From contig NW_027184063.1 in the NCBI RefSeq assembly GCF_041296385.1, positions 1,054,001 to 1,118,000 on the forward strand: a stretch of 64,000 nt of DNA, read 5' to 3'. The position numbers and the translations under genes are program-made. Shown here one piece after another: positions 23,767-35,514 of the stretch. How positions within the stretch are numbered: position 1 is the stretch's first letter; the number at the start of each line of letters is the position of its first letter. This DNA comes from Aphelocoma coerulescens (Eukaryota > Chordata > Aves > Passeriformes > Corvidae). A model generated the notes under the pieces. The model had not been told where the DNA came from. It did not search any database and was given only the letters and a program-made list of their open reading frames with translations.

Positions 23767-25199
23767 GTGGGGGAATTATTGCACTCTTGGCGATTTTTAT
23801 TTAATCTGCTGATAGACCTTGACTGCGGCAGCAGAGTTGGCTCGCCTGTTTTGGTGGCAAGTGAAGGAGAGATATCTGAAGGGGACCTCACAGACCTGGT
23901 TCCAGGGGTGGGTGGTGGTGGACCCAAAAAATCCCCCCCAGCTCCATGGACGGAGAATGCCCCGGAGCTGCACTGGGTTACCCTGCACAGTCGCAGGACT
24001 CCGCGCCCCCCAAGGACCTCGTGCCGGCAGACAAGCTGGTGGGGGGGTCGGGGCAGCGGGAGAGCGCGCAGCTCACCTTGCCGTTCAGCTCAGCGGCGGC
24101 TATCACTTTTCCAGGGCCGAGGATTGGAGGTCTCGCCTCCCAGACGCCCATGGCAGCTCCTAGCCTGTTTGCGCAGGCGCCTGCTGCGCTGAGGATGCCC
24201 AGATGGACCTTTTTGGCTGGCATAGACAGACAATACTGTGCATGTGTCTACTGTAGCAAGAATGCCCGGTTGTGGGCCATTGCCCTCCGTGGCGCCGGAC
24301 TGTTCTGCGCAGTCGCAAAACCGAGCAATCTACCTTCTAATACAGCATCTGCCTTTGTTGATGGAAATGCCAAATATCTCATGGCAGCTATCGGAACTGC
24401 TCAGCTTTCAAAAGCAGCTGCTGCAACTGCCAGAGGCACCCCGCCGCACAGGGTACGCTGGGCCCACGCTGCTCGTGCCGCCTGCGAGAGACACAGCTCC
24501 GAATCCGGAAGTGGCGCAGCCAGTGGCTCCCAACCCGAAACCAGTGGTGGCATTGGTGATCTCTGTGTTGCCTGCTGGCACGGCACTGGGGCTCCAGCTG
24601 CCAGCGGAGCTGAGACCAGCAACAGAAGCAGCAGATGCGGCGGCTGTGCCCCGGCCAGTGATGGCTCCAGGGGCGACTGCGGTGCAGGAGGTGGCAGCGG
24701 CTCTAGGCGCTGCCGCCACACAGGAGACGGCTGTGGCAGCTCCAGTGCCGGGTCGGTCAAAAACGGCCGAGACCACATCCCAAAAAGAAGCTGCAGTTCA
24801 AACCATGGCACAGCTGACTGCAGCCTCTGCTATCAGCTTCTCTTCTGGTCAGCTCATTCCCCTCCGCCCACTTCTGTTTGCTCACGGCACCTCAAAGTTG
24901 CCTTTACGCAATGATTCCTCATCAGGCAGTAAGACAGAGGAGGTTTTTCCCCGGGACGTAAAGCCGCTGTAGCCGGGCAGCGAAAGAAAAGGCTGCTCTG
25001 GTCTCGCCCTTGGACCTTCCCGGACTGCACTGTGACAGTGCGTCTGACCCACTACAACCGTTTCTGGGAGTCACTTAAGATGCGGGCTTTGGAGGAGGGT
25101 GACTGGAAGTTATTGGAAACACTTGGAATGCCAAACAGATTTGAGGATTCTGGGAGTAATCAGGAAGCTGTTACAGTGCATCCTGAGGCTGCGTCAGTA
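23767..25199 (+). pseudogene. ERV5 gag, amino-terminal part
   Basis: The region is GC-rich and Ala/Pro-rich in more than one frame (AAALGAAATQ, VAPNPKPVV), as expected for the matrix and linker part of a beta-like gag after frameshifts. The frame that joins the capsid is open from about 24,990 to the ERV4 insertion (LEEGDWKLLETLG). The true start codon could not be chosen. The call rests mainly on position between the leader and the recognisable capsid. Confidence 0.5.
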
Positions 25200-25205
25200 G
25201 TTCAG
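25200..25205 (+). repeat. ERV4 target-site duplication, left copy
   Basis: gttcag is repeated at 30,855-30,860 after the 3' LTR. The 6-bp length fits alpha- and beta-retroviral integrases. Confidence 0.9.
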
Positions 25206-25766
25206 TGTGGGAGATAGAGGAGTAGAAACTCCTGCAATTAAAGGAGGCTTTGATTTACAACCCTGGAAGAGACTAGGTCTGGCTTAATTGACAGAGATTT
25301 GTGGACTTTAAGCAACAGGATTACAAACTTGTGTTCCTATCATTATAAGTAAAATTGTACACTGGGTGTTTTGGTGAAGGGTTTTAAAATATAATAGTGT
25401 GATTTTATATAGTTTAAGTTAAGAATTTAGATGGTATAAGAGAGACATCTGTGTGTACGTGACATGAGAAGTTATTGGTCAAAACATAAGCTGCATTGCA
25501 GTGAGAAGTGCCACAGGTGATAGGTCATTAATCTAAAACAAAGTGTCGTTTTAAGTATCTATTAGATTAGAAAGTTATAAATTACGATGTAACCCTAAAT
25601 CTTGTGACTAGTCGCCATTACTCGTATGTGTTGTAAAATCTCATGCCTCGACTGATGCGTTTGTTATTTTAAACAATAAATTCGTGTAGTTGCATAGTCC
25701 CATCCCTGAAAAGTTATTTTCCTCCGACACGTGAAAGCGCAGAAACGGACAAGTGGTGCCCCGGCA
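25206..25766 (+). repeat. ERV4 5' LTR
   Basis: It runs tgtgggag to ccccggca. It contains aataaa near 25,675. The following bases (tggtgcccggtgtgcgg) start with TGG and are the putative primer-binding site; they partly repeat the end of the LTR (gtggtgccc). I did not assign the tRNA. Confidence 0.88.
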
Positions 25767-25994
25767 AGTGGTGCCCGGTGTGCGGAGGATTTACAGCGCA
25801 GAGGTCGGAGTAGGATGAAGAGGATTCCCTTGGTCAACGTGAGTTATCCGTACCCTGAAAGGAAGGGTGATCCGGCGAGAGCTTAAGCTGAAAGGAAGCT
25901 TGAAGGAGAGTCGCGGGTCGATTTCTCCCTAGCACGCCGGTAGGAAATCTGTCTTCAACGATTGAGTGAAGGCAGGGGCCGGGAAGGTAGAGAG

Positions 25995-26789
25995 ATGGGT
26001 GAAAATATTTCAAAAGAACAGAGGGATGTTTACAATAAGTTAGATGCCTCGCTGAAGTTGCATTCTGAGCCTCTTTCCAGCAAAGAAGTGAAAGATTTAT
26101 TGCTTTGGGTTTTCCGTAATTGCCCTGATGTTGACTTTGAACTTCTTCTTACTAAATCAGTTTGGGATGATATTGCGACTAGACTTTACGATCTCGCTTC
26201 AAAACGCGATAAGGCGGCAGCTATGTTAATCCCTGCTTGCCGGGTGGTGATAGAATTGTTGAACAGCTCAGTGATTAATGGCGGCTCCAAAATTTTAACT
26301 GCGCCACGGGCTCCCTCTCAGTCGCCCCCTCCGGCCGCTTGTACTATTGCACCCGAAGGGGGGGGTGGTGGAGGAAAGAGGGGGGAGCCCTCGGAAGTGA
26401 TGTATGGTGCCGGAGGGCGGGAGGCCCCGGAAATTACATCTCCGGAAATGACATCTTCGGAAGTGATGAAAGCAAAGATGGATGCCCCCATGACAGCTCG
26501 GAGGGTTGCCGGTAGCACAGCAGAGGTGCAAACTCAGGATGAATGTTTACCATCAGTGAATGAATCTAATTTAAGCCTTCAAGATATGAATAGGCTCTCC
26601 TCTGCCGATAAGCAGAGAGAAATAAATCTAAGGGAAAAGCCTGTTTTAACAAATTGGAATGTTATACATCGGGAGGTATCTAAAGAGGATGATCTTGTCC
26701 CAGCTCGTAAATCATTGTTAGCATTGCCGGTGAGATATGAGAGAAGAGGAGCAAACCCGAGATGGAAGAAGCTCGTGACAGTGTTGTAA
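25995..26789 (+). pseudogene. ERV4 gag, truncated
   Basis: The ATG at 25,995 gives Met-Gly-Glu-Asn, a myristoylation-type start; an upstream non-ATG extension of the frame is ignored. The first 95 or so residues form a helical matrix-like domain (EVKDLLLWVFRNCPDVDF, AAMLIPACRVVIELL). A Pro/Gly-rich linker follows. Capsid and nucleocapsid are missing because the deletion joins gag to RT near 26,760, and the frame then runs 25 bases into RT out of register. Confidence 0.75.
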
Positions 26790-28324
26790 CAGAGATTAAA
26801 AGGGCTGGACTTGAGATTTCTACGTCAAAAATACAAGAAATTCCACCGTGGAAATATTTGGGATGGAAAATGACAGAACAGTCAATAAGGCCACAGAAAA
26901 TACAGCTTCGAATTAAAGTTCATACCTTACAAGATTTGCAGCAGCTTTTGGGAGAGATAAATTGGATTAGAGTTACTTTAGGGATTACTAATGATGAACT
27001 TGCTCCAGTTTTTGATTTGTTAAAGGGAGATTGTGACATTACTTCCCCAAGAACCCTCACACCTGAAGCTCTAAAGGCACTTGACAGAGTAACAGAGGCT
27101 TTACAGAAAAGACAAGCACATCGTTGTGTAGATTCACAACCATTCTTCCTTGCAGTACTGGGGGAAAAAATGCAATTGTATGGTCTTATATTTCAATGGG
27201 ATGCTTCTGCCAAAAATCCCTTATTGATAATAGAATGGGGTTTTTTGCCTTATAGATCTCCAAAAACAATCTTCACAACGATGGAAATGTTAGCTCAGAT
27301 TGTAATCAGAGGCAGGTCAAGGTTGTTAACTATGGCAGGCAAGGAGTTTGCGATAATTTATTTGCCTCTGAAGAAGCAATATTTTGATTGGGCATTACTA
27401 AACTCAGAAGAACTTCAGATTGCATTATTGAATTATCCAGGTACTTGTTCTATTCATTTCCCTAGTCATAAACTATTTCAGGCAAAATTAAGCTTTAGAG
27501 AAAGACCACTGTTAAGTGAAGTGCCTTTGGATGCTGTGACAATTTTTAGTGATGGGCCAGGGAAGACACATGGCTCGGTGGCAATGTGGCAAGACTCAGA
27601 AACTAAAATATGGAAACAGAATATTCAAATAGTAGAGGGTTCAACCCAGGTAGTAGAACTTGCCGCAGTAGTTAGAGCATTTCAGCTTTTCCCGGAGCCT
27701 TTTAACTTGATTACAGATTCTGCTTATGTTGCTAATATAGTTAAGAGAATAGAAGGATCAGTTTTGAAGGATGTTAACAATGATGCTCTGTATCGTCATC
27801 TTAAATGTCTTTATACCCTTGTGCAAAATAGAACTAATCAATATTTTGTCTCCCATATTAGAGCTCATTCTTCACTCCCAGGATTCCTGGCGGAGGGCAA
27901 CTCCAGGGCTGATAAGTTAACAGTTGCTATAGTGAACACCTTGCCAAATATTTTTGAACAAGCAAAGTTGAGTCATGCCTTTTTTCATCAGAATGCACAA
28001 GCTCTTATGTTTCTTATGTTTCGTCTTTCCAGAGATCAGGCTAGAGCAATTGTAAATACCTGCCCAGATTGCCAACTGGTGCAGCCTTCTGTCTCCATGG
28101 GAGCAGTAAATCCTCGAGGGCTACAGAGTTTGCAATTGTGGCAAACGGATATCACTAAATATCCATCCTTTGGAAAATATAAAAATATCCATCTATCAGT
28201 GGATACATTTTCCAATGCAGTTTTTGCTTCTGTACACACAGGAGAGACAGCAAATCACGTGTGTCAGCATTTTTTTGCAAGCTTTCGCTTCCTTGGGGGT
28301 GCCTCAAGAAATAAAAACAGATAA
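26762..28324 (+). pseudogene. ERV4 pol remnant: RT thumb, RNase H, integrase N-terminus
   Basis: The frame opens downstream of where the RT YxDD motif would be, at a thumb-type motif (PPWKYLGWK). Connection domain, then RNase H with FSDGPGK, VVELAAVV, ITDSAYVANIV and NSRADKL follow, so all four acidic positions are present. The integrase zinc domain (HAFFHQN, then CPDC) and first catalytic Asp (WQTDITK) end the frame. A run of seven T near 28,269 shifts the frame; integrase continues in the next frame. Confidence 0.87.
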
Positions 28325-28811
28325 TGGTCCTGCTTATACAGCTCAGAAAGTAGCCACATTTTTGATGAATTGGGGTGTTCGCCATACTTTTGGCATTCCT
28401 TATTCGCCCACGAGTCAGGCAATTGTAGAAAGGACACATCATTCCTTGAAACGTATTTTAGATCAGCAAAAGGGAGATCTAGCACAAGCAACACCACAGA
28501 TGTGATTAAGTAAAGCTTTGTATGTTTATAACTTTTTGAATAGTTCTTCTGCAGAGCCTGATCCTCCAATATTTAGGCATTTCTCTAATAGCACACATGC
28601 AAAGTTAAGAGAAAATCCTTTGGTTCTGATTAGAAATCCAGAAACAGGACAAATAGAAGGTCCATTCCCATTAATAACCTGGGGCAAAGGGTTTGCTTGT
28701 GTTTCTACAGGTACGGGACCTAGGTGGCTTCCTGCGAAGAATGTGAAACCATATCACGCGCAGAAAGAAGCTGACAGCTCTACGAGTACAGAAGAGAGTA
28801 CGCAGACGTGA
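28285..28811 (+). pseudogene. ERV4 integrase, second half
   Basis: It continues after the T-run frameshift with the second Asp (KTDNGPAY) and catalytic Glu (QAIVERTHH). A TGA at 28,503-28,505 interrupts it once more, then the C-terminal barrel follows (LITWGKGFACVSTGTGPRW) to 28,811. Confidence 0.85.
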
Positions 28812-29052
28812 ACTTCGCAGAGACTACAGCCCATACCTGCAATCTTTTGTTTTATTGTTAAAGCTATAAATTTTAGGTTTTAGATTGATGTAAGAGTGTA
28901 TAAGCAAATGTGTTGTAAAGATCTTTTGGCAAATAATCCTCATCATTAAATAAAGTGAAAGTAAAATTGGGAAATACAAAAATATTCTTACAAATTAGTT
29001 TAGAGATTGAGATTTGAGAAGGAGTCTTTTGCAAAGAGAACTTTCAAGAAAC
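28812..29052 (+). other. Gap between ERV4 pol and env
   Basis: This AT-rich stretch has no frame of note. A splice acceptor for env mRNA would be expected here, but I cannot choose one confidently. Confidence 0.4.
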
Positions 29053-30240
29053 ATGAAATCTAATCAAATGTTAAGTTTATTTTTTGCTTTGTTTGTCTTA
29101 TTTACTTTTGGTAGAGTAGCTTTGCCAGTCGATCAACCTAAGACCAATGTTTGGGTGACTTTAGCTAATGCTTCAGGGTTGGATACTCTATGTCTGTCTA
29201 CCACAACTCCAGAAAATCCATTTTCAACTTGTCTAGTCAATGTTCCAATAGAGAATTGGCCAATCCCAGAGAAAATTGACAGGGCCTTACGAGGTATCTT
29301 TGCAGGATCAGAAGTTTGGGAACACTATACTCCAGTAAATACATGGGAATGGTGGACTCCCTATCTTCCTAAAACCTCTGATGAACCTGAAGAATTGGAA
29401 ATCCTTGGTTCTGTAAAAGTGAAATTTTGTATTGAGTTCCATTCTACAAACATGAATCAATCACTGATGAGAGATGTTTCTCCATATCACCCTGTGTATA
29501 AGAACCACTCCTTTTGGTGTAATAATACTTTTGTCGTTTCATCTGCACCTAGCTCTATTCCTCTGCAATTACCAAGAGGAATGTTTTTTGTATGTGGAGA
29601 CAGAGCATGGCCAGCTATCCCTTCAAACATTAAGGGTGGTCCGTGTACTTTGGGAGAGCTTACATTATTTACTCCTAATATGAAAACAATTGCCAATGTG
29701 AGACACAGACAAAAAAGATCTGCTCTGCATCAATATGGACCAGAGTGCAAAGATGATTTTACCCTATGGGGCTATGGAAAAAGGCTTGTAACATCTCTTC
29801 TTATGCCACCAGTTGCCTCAGTAGTTGCGTTAAAGCAGTTGGATCGGTTGGGATGTTGGCTGAGTAAACAATCTAACGATACATCCCTTGCATTAAGTGG
29901 CCTTTTAGCAGATGTCAAAAATGTGAGGCATGCCACTTTGCAAAATAGAGCAGCCATTGATTTTCTTTTGCTAGCCCATGGACATGGATGCAAAGACTTT
30001 GAGGGGATGTGCTGTATGAATTTGTCTGACCACTCAGAGTCTATTTACAAGAGCATACAACAACTTAAAGAGGGTGTGTCGAAAATAAGAATCGATGATG
30101 GAACGTGGCTGGATAATTTGTTTAGTGGATGGGGTTTAGCATCGTGGGTAAAAAAGTGTCTTACAACAGGCCTATATATTTTGGCAGTTATAGTAATAGT
30201 TCTCATAATGGTGCCGTGTCTGTTTCAATGTGTACAGTGA
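29053..30240 (+). CDS. ERV4 Env glycoprotein, complete frame (395 aa)
   Basis: The start is the ATG at 29,053 rather than an upstream non-ATG extension. Residues 1-25 form a signal peptide (LSLFFALFVLF). The surface subunit of about 195 residues carries several N-glycosylation sites. A furin-type site RQKR ends at residue 222. The transmembrane subunit has the CX6CC motif at Cys313, Cys320 and Cys321, preceded by a conserved immunosuppressive-type segment, and a membrane anchor at about residues 370-390, with almost no cytoplasmic tail. This motif is shared by alpha- and gamma-type Env; the transmembrane half looks alpharetrovirus-like. The frame is uninterrupted although pol is deleted. Expression is unknown. 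Confidence 0.88.
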   Translation: MKSNQMLSLFFALFVLFTFGRVALPVDQPKTNVWVTLANASGLDTLCLSTTTPENPFSTCLVNVPIENWPIPEKIDRALRGIFAGSEVWEHYTPVNTWEWWTPYLPKTSDEPEELEILGSVKVKFCIEFHSTNMNQSLMRDVSPYHPVYKNHSFWCNNTFVVSSAPSSIPLQLPRGMFFVCGDRAWPAIPSNIKGGPCTLGELTLFTPNMKTIANVRHRQKRSALHQYGPECKDDFTLWGYGKRLVTSLLMPPVASVVALKQLDRLGCWLSKQSNDTSLALSGLLADVKNVRHATLQNRAAIDFLLLAHGHGCKDFEGMCCMNLSDHSESIYKSIQQLKEGVSKIRIDDGTWLDNLFSGWGLASWVKKCLTTGLYILAVIVIVLIMVPCLFQCVQ

Positions 30241-30293
30241 ATGATTGATAAATCCATCAAAGGAGTTTTTTTGGTGCAGAAAGGAGGGGGAGA

Positions 30294-30854
30294 TGTGGGA
30301 GACAGAGGAGTAGAAACTCCTGCAATTAAAGGAGGCTTTGATTTACAACCCTGGAAGAGACTTGGTCGGGCTTAATTGACAGAGATTTGTGGACTTTAAG
30401 CAACAGGATTACAAACTTGTGTTCCTATCATTATAAGTAAAATTGTACACTGGGTGTTTTGGTGAAGGGTTTTAAAATATAATAGTGTGATTTTATATAG
30501 TTTAAGTTAAGAATTTAGATGGTATAAGAGAGACATCTGTGTGTACGTGACATGAGAAGTTATTGGTCAAAACATAAGCTGCATTGCAGTGAGAAGTGCC
30601 ACAGGTGATAGGTCATTAGTCTAAAACAAAGTGTCGTTTTAAGTATCTATTAGATTAGAAAGTTATAAATTACGATGTAACCCTAAATCTTGTGACTAGT
30701 CGCCATTACTCGTATGTGTTGTAAAATCTCACGCCTCGACTGATGCGTTTGTTATTTTAAACAATAAATTCATGTAGTTGCATAGTCCCATCCCTGAAAA
30801 GTTATTTTCCTCCGACACGTGAAAGCGCAGAAACGGACAAGTGGTGCCCCGACA
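30294..30854 (+). repeat. ERV4 3' LTR
   Basis: It is the same length as the 5' LTR, with about seven substitutions and no indel seen. The target duplication gttcag (30,855-30,860) follows immediately. Confidence 0.88.
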
Positions 30855-31982
30855 GTTCAGGATGGTAGTGACTCCCCAAAAGGGGAGATCCAAGCTTTCC
30901 CAGTGTATAAGGCTCTCCCAAATTCAGGTCAGTGTGATAAGCATGAGGTGATTGCCTGGACGGCTGCACAGGATCTGCAATCCAAGGTGGCACAACATGG
31001 GTTTGGTTCTGCTGAGGTTATGCAAATGATAAGGGTGATAAATACAGATTTGCTTGCTCCATTCGATATCAGACATTTAGGTCAAATCCTATTTCAACAT
31101 GTACAATTTGGAGTTTCTGAGAAAACCTGGAGAAAGCTAGCCAACAAGGCTGCATTAGGGAATATGCAGCTCCCTGCTGAGGAGCCTAGACGTGCAGTGG
31201 GGACGGATGCTCTTATGGGGACTGGTCCCTTCTCTGATCCCAATCTCCAGGGTACCTTTCCCTCTAGCGTCCTGCAGAAAGCCCAACAGGTCGGCATGAC
31301 GGCCGTGTTGAAAACCATAGAGATGGCTGCTCCTAGAAAGCGATATACTGAAATAGTTCAAAGGAGGTCAGAGTAATTCCTCTCTTTTGTAGAAAAAGTT
31401 GCTGCTTCTCTGGAGAAGTAGGTTGACGACGACAGGTTAAGGCATATGTTGTTAAGGCAGTTAGTGAGAGATAACGCAAATGAGGAGTGCAGAAAAATCA
31501 TAGATGCCTTACCAGCAGAACCTGAGCTCACAGACATGGTTGAGGCCTGCCCTAAGGTGGGATCTGGGAGCCAGAAAAGGTCTACTTTGGCTGCGCTTTT
31601 GCAGCCATTTCACGCATCTTCTGGTAGTGAACCAAAGCAAACCAAACACACGAGAAAACAGGAATGGCCTAAGCCGAGCCAAAAAGACAACACAGCGATG
31701 CCCCAGTGCAAGAGGTGTGGCAGGCCAGGGCATTGCTTGGACTATTGTAGATCTCTGACTCATGCCGATGGTTGGCCTTTGTTGGGAAACTTCCACCGGG
31801 GTGCAAGGAGAGGGAATTGCTCTCCGATGCAGTCGCTCCCCCAGAGGGTGGCACAGGAACAAGCACAGGGCTACTCAGCCACCCTAGAGACGGCACCCAG
31901 AGATCAGACGGCACCCAGAGATCAGACAGCACCCAGGGATCAGACAGTTTTGACATCCACACCTCAGCAGCAGTTGTCTTAG
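30855..31982 (+). pseudogene. ERV5 gag, capsid and nucleocapsid
   Basis: The capsid begins FPVYKALPN and runs through a helical core (DIRHLGQILFQHVQFG, GSGP-like loop GTGPFSDP). In-frame stops at 31,374-31,376 (TAA) and near 31,420 (TAG) break it. The C-terminal capsid (LRHMLLRQLVRDNANEECRK) is followed by one CCHC knuckle CKRCGRPGHCLDYC (near 31,708-31,749). The C-terminus holds three copies of TAPRDQ. The frame matches the gag piece left of ERV4. Confidence 0.82.
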
Positions 31983-32632
31983 ACTCTAGCGGTATTTATA
32001 AGGTTCCCTTGGATGCATATGGACCCTTAGCCCAGGGATCCAGTGTGATGCTGGTGGGAAAACCTGACGTTGACCATCAAGGAATCTTAGTGCACTCAGG
32101 AGTTATTGACGCTGACTTTAAAGGTCAGATTTGTGCTATGATCTCCATGCAAAAACCCCCTGTAACTATTCCTGAAAAGACCTGCCTTGCTAAATTAGTG
32201 CCTTTTAAGTCTTGTGTCCCCAGCATAGAACAACAAACTCACAAACATAGCAGCAGTGGATCTATGGGACTTCCGCAGGCCTTCTGGACTGCAGACATCT
32301 CTGACCAAAGGCCACAGATGACATGTACTCTGATCCTGCCGAACACCTGTCTGCCCCAGATTCAGCTTCAACGTTTGATTGATACAGGTGCTGATGTAAC
32401 TATTATCTCCTTCTCTGCATGGCCTCCCTCATGGCCTTTAGCCCCTGTGGGATTGCCATCACAGGATTAGGAGGAACCACACAGAGCTATTTAAGCGAAC
32501 AGCCTGTGGTGGTGAGGGACCCAGAGGGACACCCAGCTACAATTAGGCCTTATGTTACTACCACTTCCCTTAACCTTTGGGGACGGGGCGTGTTGGCAGC
32601 TTGGGGGGTGCAGATTGGGACAAATTTTTAGC
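31955..32632 (+). pseudogene. ERV5 dUTPase and protease
   Basis: A dUTPase-like domain (YKVPLDAYGPL, GILVHSGVIDADFKGQI, IPEKTCLAKL) precedes the protease active site LIDTGADVTII (Asp codon at 32,381). Carrying dUTPase in the protease frame is a beta-retrovirus trait. The protease frame stops at 32,470; its tail with a flap-like region continues in another frame to about 32,630. Confidence 0.82.
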
Positions 32633-33359
32633 AGGGGTCACTGTGTGTAAGGGCGCACAGTATCCTACACTGCCTTTATGGTGGCTGACTAACACACCAG
32701 TCTTTGAACCGCAGTGGCCCCTACCAATGGAGATGTTAGATGCCCTTCATCAGCTAGTTCAGAAACAGTTACAACTGGGGCACAGGGAGCCTTCTACTAG
32801 TCCCTGGAATACTCCTGTTTTTGTAATTAAGAAGAAATCAAGGAAATGGAGATTGTTGCAGGATCTCCGAAAAGTTAATGCAGTAATAGAAGGTATGGGG
32901 GCATTGCAGCCTGGCATGCTCTCTCCCACCATGATTCCTACGGGGTGGGACATCCTGATCATTGATTTGAAGGATTGCTTTTTCACAATTCCTTTGCATC
33001 CTAATGACAAACCAAAATTTGCCTTTACTGTGCCTGCCGTTAACAATGCTGAACCTGCTAAGAGATACCAATGGAAGGTCCTCCCTCAAGGGATGAGGAA
33101 CAACCCAATTATCTGTCAGTGGTATGTCGCTCAAGCTTTATCCAGAGTCCATGAGCAATTTCCTGATGCATGCTGCTACCATTACATGGATGATATCCTG
33201 GTGGCAGCGTCCACCTGGGATGAGCTGCTGAGAAGACAGCCTCAGCTGCTCACTGCTCTGCATGCCTATGGATTAGAGGTAGCTCCAGAGAAAGTTCAAC
33301 AGCATCCTCCTTGGAAATATTTAGGAGTGAAAATTTCGGACCAAACTATCCAACGCTAA
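32633..33359 (+). pseudogene. ERV5 reverse transcriptase
   Basis: Motifs in order are WPLPMEMLDALHQLV, SPWNTPVFVIKKKS, WRLLQDLRKVNAV, IDLKDCFFTIPLHP, LPQGMRNNPI and YMDD (33,183-33,194), then PPWKYLGVK. These are class II (beta/alpha) signatures. TAA at 33,357-33,359 stops the frame before the connection domain. Confidence 0.9.
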
Positions 33360-34472
33360 GAGGTGCAATTCTCGGATTCGATTAAAAGCTTGAATGATGC
33401 TCAGAAACTGCTGGGTGTCATCAATTGGTTACGACCTTATTTAGGTCTAACCCCAAAGCAACTTTCCCTGCTTTTTAATATATTAAAAGGGGACCCTGAT
33501 CTGAATTCACCTCGGGAGTTGACCCCAGAAGCACGACGAGCACTGCAGGAGGTCCAATGGGCTGTTTCCACTTGTCAGGTTATTCGAGTGGATCCCTCCA
33601 TTGCTATCACTGTTTTCATTAGTATTCCAGACCTCCATCCTATGGCTATCAATGGCCTGATCCTTTGCATAGCCTACAATGGGTCTTTTTGCATCACCAG
33701 CTGAAAAGCACTGTGACCACAGTGTTTGAATTGGTCACTTTTCTGATAATCAAATGCTGTGAACAGTGTTTGCAACTGATGGCTGCGGATCCTGCAGTAA
33801 TTGTCATTCTGATCTCAAAGGAATACTTTGAGTGGAGCCTTATCCATAGTGCTCCTTTGCAAAGTGCACTGCAAAACTTTTCAGGGCAGATCACTTACCA
33901 TCTGCCCAGCCATTAATTACTGCAGTTGGCAAAATCAACTGTATTTTCCTTGCAGCCAAGAAATAGCCGAGTGCTGGTGCAAAAACCCACCGTCTTTACG
34001 AATGGTTCTGGGAAAACTGGGAAAGCCATCGTTACTTGGAAGGACAGATCAGAATGGCAGGTGCTGAAGGGCCACGAGTCAGGCTCTGCTCAGTTAGTTG
34101 AATTAAGGGCTGTTACCATGGCTTTTCAATGATTCTCACAGGTACCTTTGAATTTGGTTACTGACTGCTTACATAGCAGATATCACCCAACACTCAGATT
34201 GTTCATTTCTGAAGGAGGTGAACAATGCGGCTCTGTTTTCACTGTTGCAAACCTTGTGGTCTGCAATTCAGGCTTGAGAGCATCCCTATTACATTCTGCA
34301 CATTCGAAGCCACACCAATTTACCAGGTTTTCTAACAGATGGCAATGCCAGGGCTGACAGGCTGGCCAACCCTGCGTGGGTAGGGCCTCAGCCTGACAAA
34401 ATTGCTCAAGCCAAGGCATGGCACGGTTTCTTCCATCAAAGTGCACGTACCCTGCAGAAGCAGTTTCATTTA
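33360..34472 (+). pseudogene. ERV5 RT connection and RNase H
   Basis: The connection domain (LLGVINWLRPYLGLTPKQLS) is intact to 33,704, then frames shift. RNase H reads FTNGSGKTG: the first catalytic Asp is changed to Asn. The second motif (VELRAVTMAFQ) is followed by a TGA near 34,130, and the rest is scattered in other frames. Confidence 0.8.
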
Positions 34473-35387
34473 ATGCCAACCGAGGCTCGCGACATTGTCA
34501 GCGCTTGTGCTGACTGTCACGGACTCGCTGCGCCTTTGCCAGCGGGGGTAAACCCCAGAGGGCTAAAAGCCTTGCAGATTTGGCAAACGGATGTAACTCA
34601 CGTCCCAGAATTTGGTCGGCTTAAATATGTGCAGGTGTCTATTGACACTTTCTCCTCGGCTATGTGGGCTACTGCTCAGACTGGAGAGAAGGGCCGTGAT
34701 GTCATTGCCCATTGGAAATTGGCTTTCTCGGTCCTGGGCATGCCATCTTCTGTGAAAACCGATAATGGTCCTGCCTACACCTCAGAGAAGACGCGGCAGT
34801 TTTTACACCTATGGGGTGTAGACCATACCTTTGGTATCCCACATTCTCCTACTGGCCAAGCCATTGTCGAACACGCTCATGGTACCTGGAAGCATGTTTT
34901 GGAAAAACAAAAAGGGGGAATGCATGGAGAAACCCCACAGAGCTGACTAGCAAAAGCTTTGTATACAATTAATCACCTTACAGTACCACAAAATTCAAAT
35001 AATCCTGTTATTCTGAATCATTTTCTCTCATTGCAGTCTTCAGGTGAGACACAACTTCCCTGGGCAAAAGTCTGGGTGTGGAATTTACTCACTATCCAGT
35101 GGGAAGGCCCTCATGAGCTTATCGTTTGGGGTCGTGGGTATGCTTGCATTTCCACAGATACTGGGCTACGGAGGCTACCTTCAACATGTGTTCCCCCTGC
35201 CCTACGGCACCAGAGGCAGAACAGGCAACCTCCAAATGATGACCAGAACGCCAACCATCCAAATGGTGACCAGAATGTAGATCATCAGCCTAATGACTCT
35301 TCTGATGATGACCAGAATGTCAACCATCAGGCAGATGGTCCTTCTACAAGCAGAGACTGGGATGGTCCTTCCACAAGCAGAGACTGA
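34410..35387 (+). pseudogene. ERV5 integrase with repetitive C-terminal tail
   Basis: The zinc domain (HGFFHQS and, later, CADCHG) leads into the core with Asp (WQTDVTHV), Asp (KTDNGPAY) and Glu (AIVEHAHG), so the catalytic triad is present. A TGA at 34,944 interrupts it. The C-terminal barrel (WGRGYACISTDTG) is followed by a tail with repeats of DDQN, NHQ and GPSTSRD type ending at 35,387. There is no env after it. Confidence 0.85.
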
Positions 35388-35514
35388 ACCTTAAATTTCT
35401 TCTTATGGAGTCAGATAGTTAAAGCCTTAAGGACATATTAAAATTAATAACTGATGTAAATTTCTATTTAGGATTAATATAAAGTTGTTATCTTATCAAA
35501 CAGAAAGGGGGAAT

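Larger units (their letters stand above)
25206..30854 (+). mobile_element. ERV4: class II provirus with internal gag-pol deletion and open env
   Basis: LTRs of 561 bp each (25,206-25,766 and 30,294-30,854) differ at about seven positions by eye. The provirus keeps gag start, the back half of pol and env, but the rest of gag, protease and the RT active site are deleted near 26,760. The polypurine tract aaaggagggggaga (30,280-30,293) precedes the 3' LTR. It sits in the gag gene of ERV5 in the same orientation. It is an internally deleted provirus whose env frame is uninterrupted. Confidence 0.92.
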
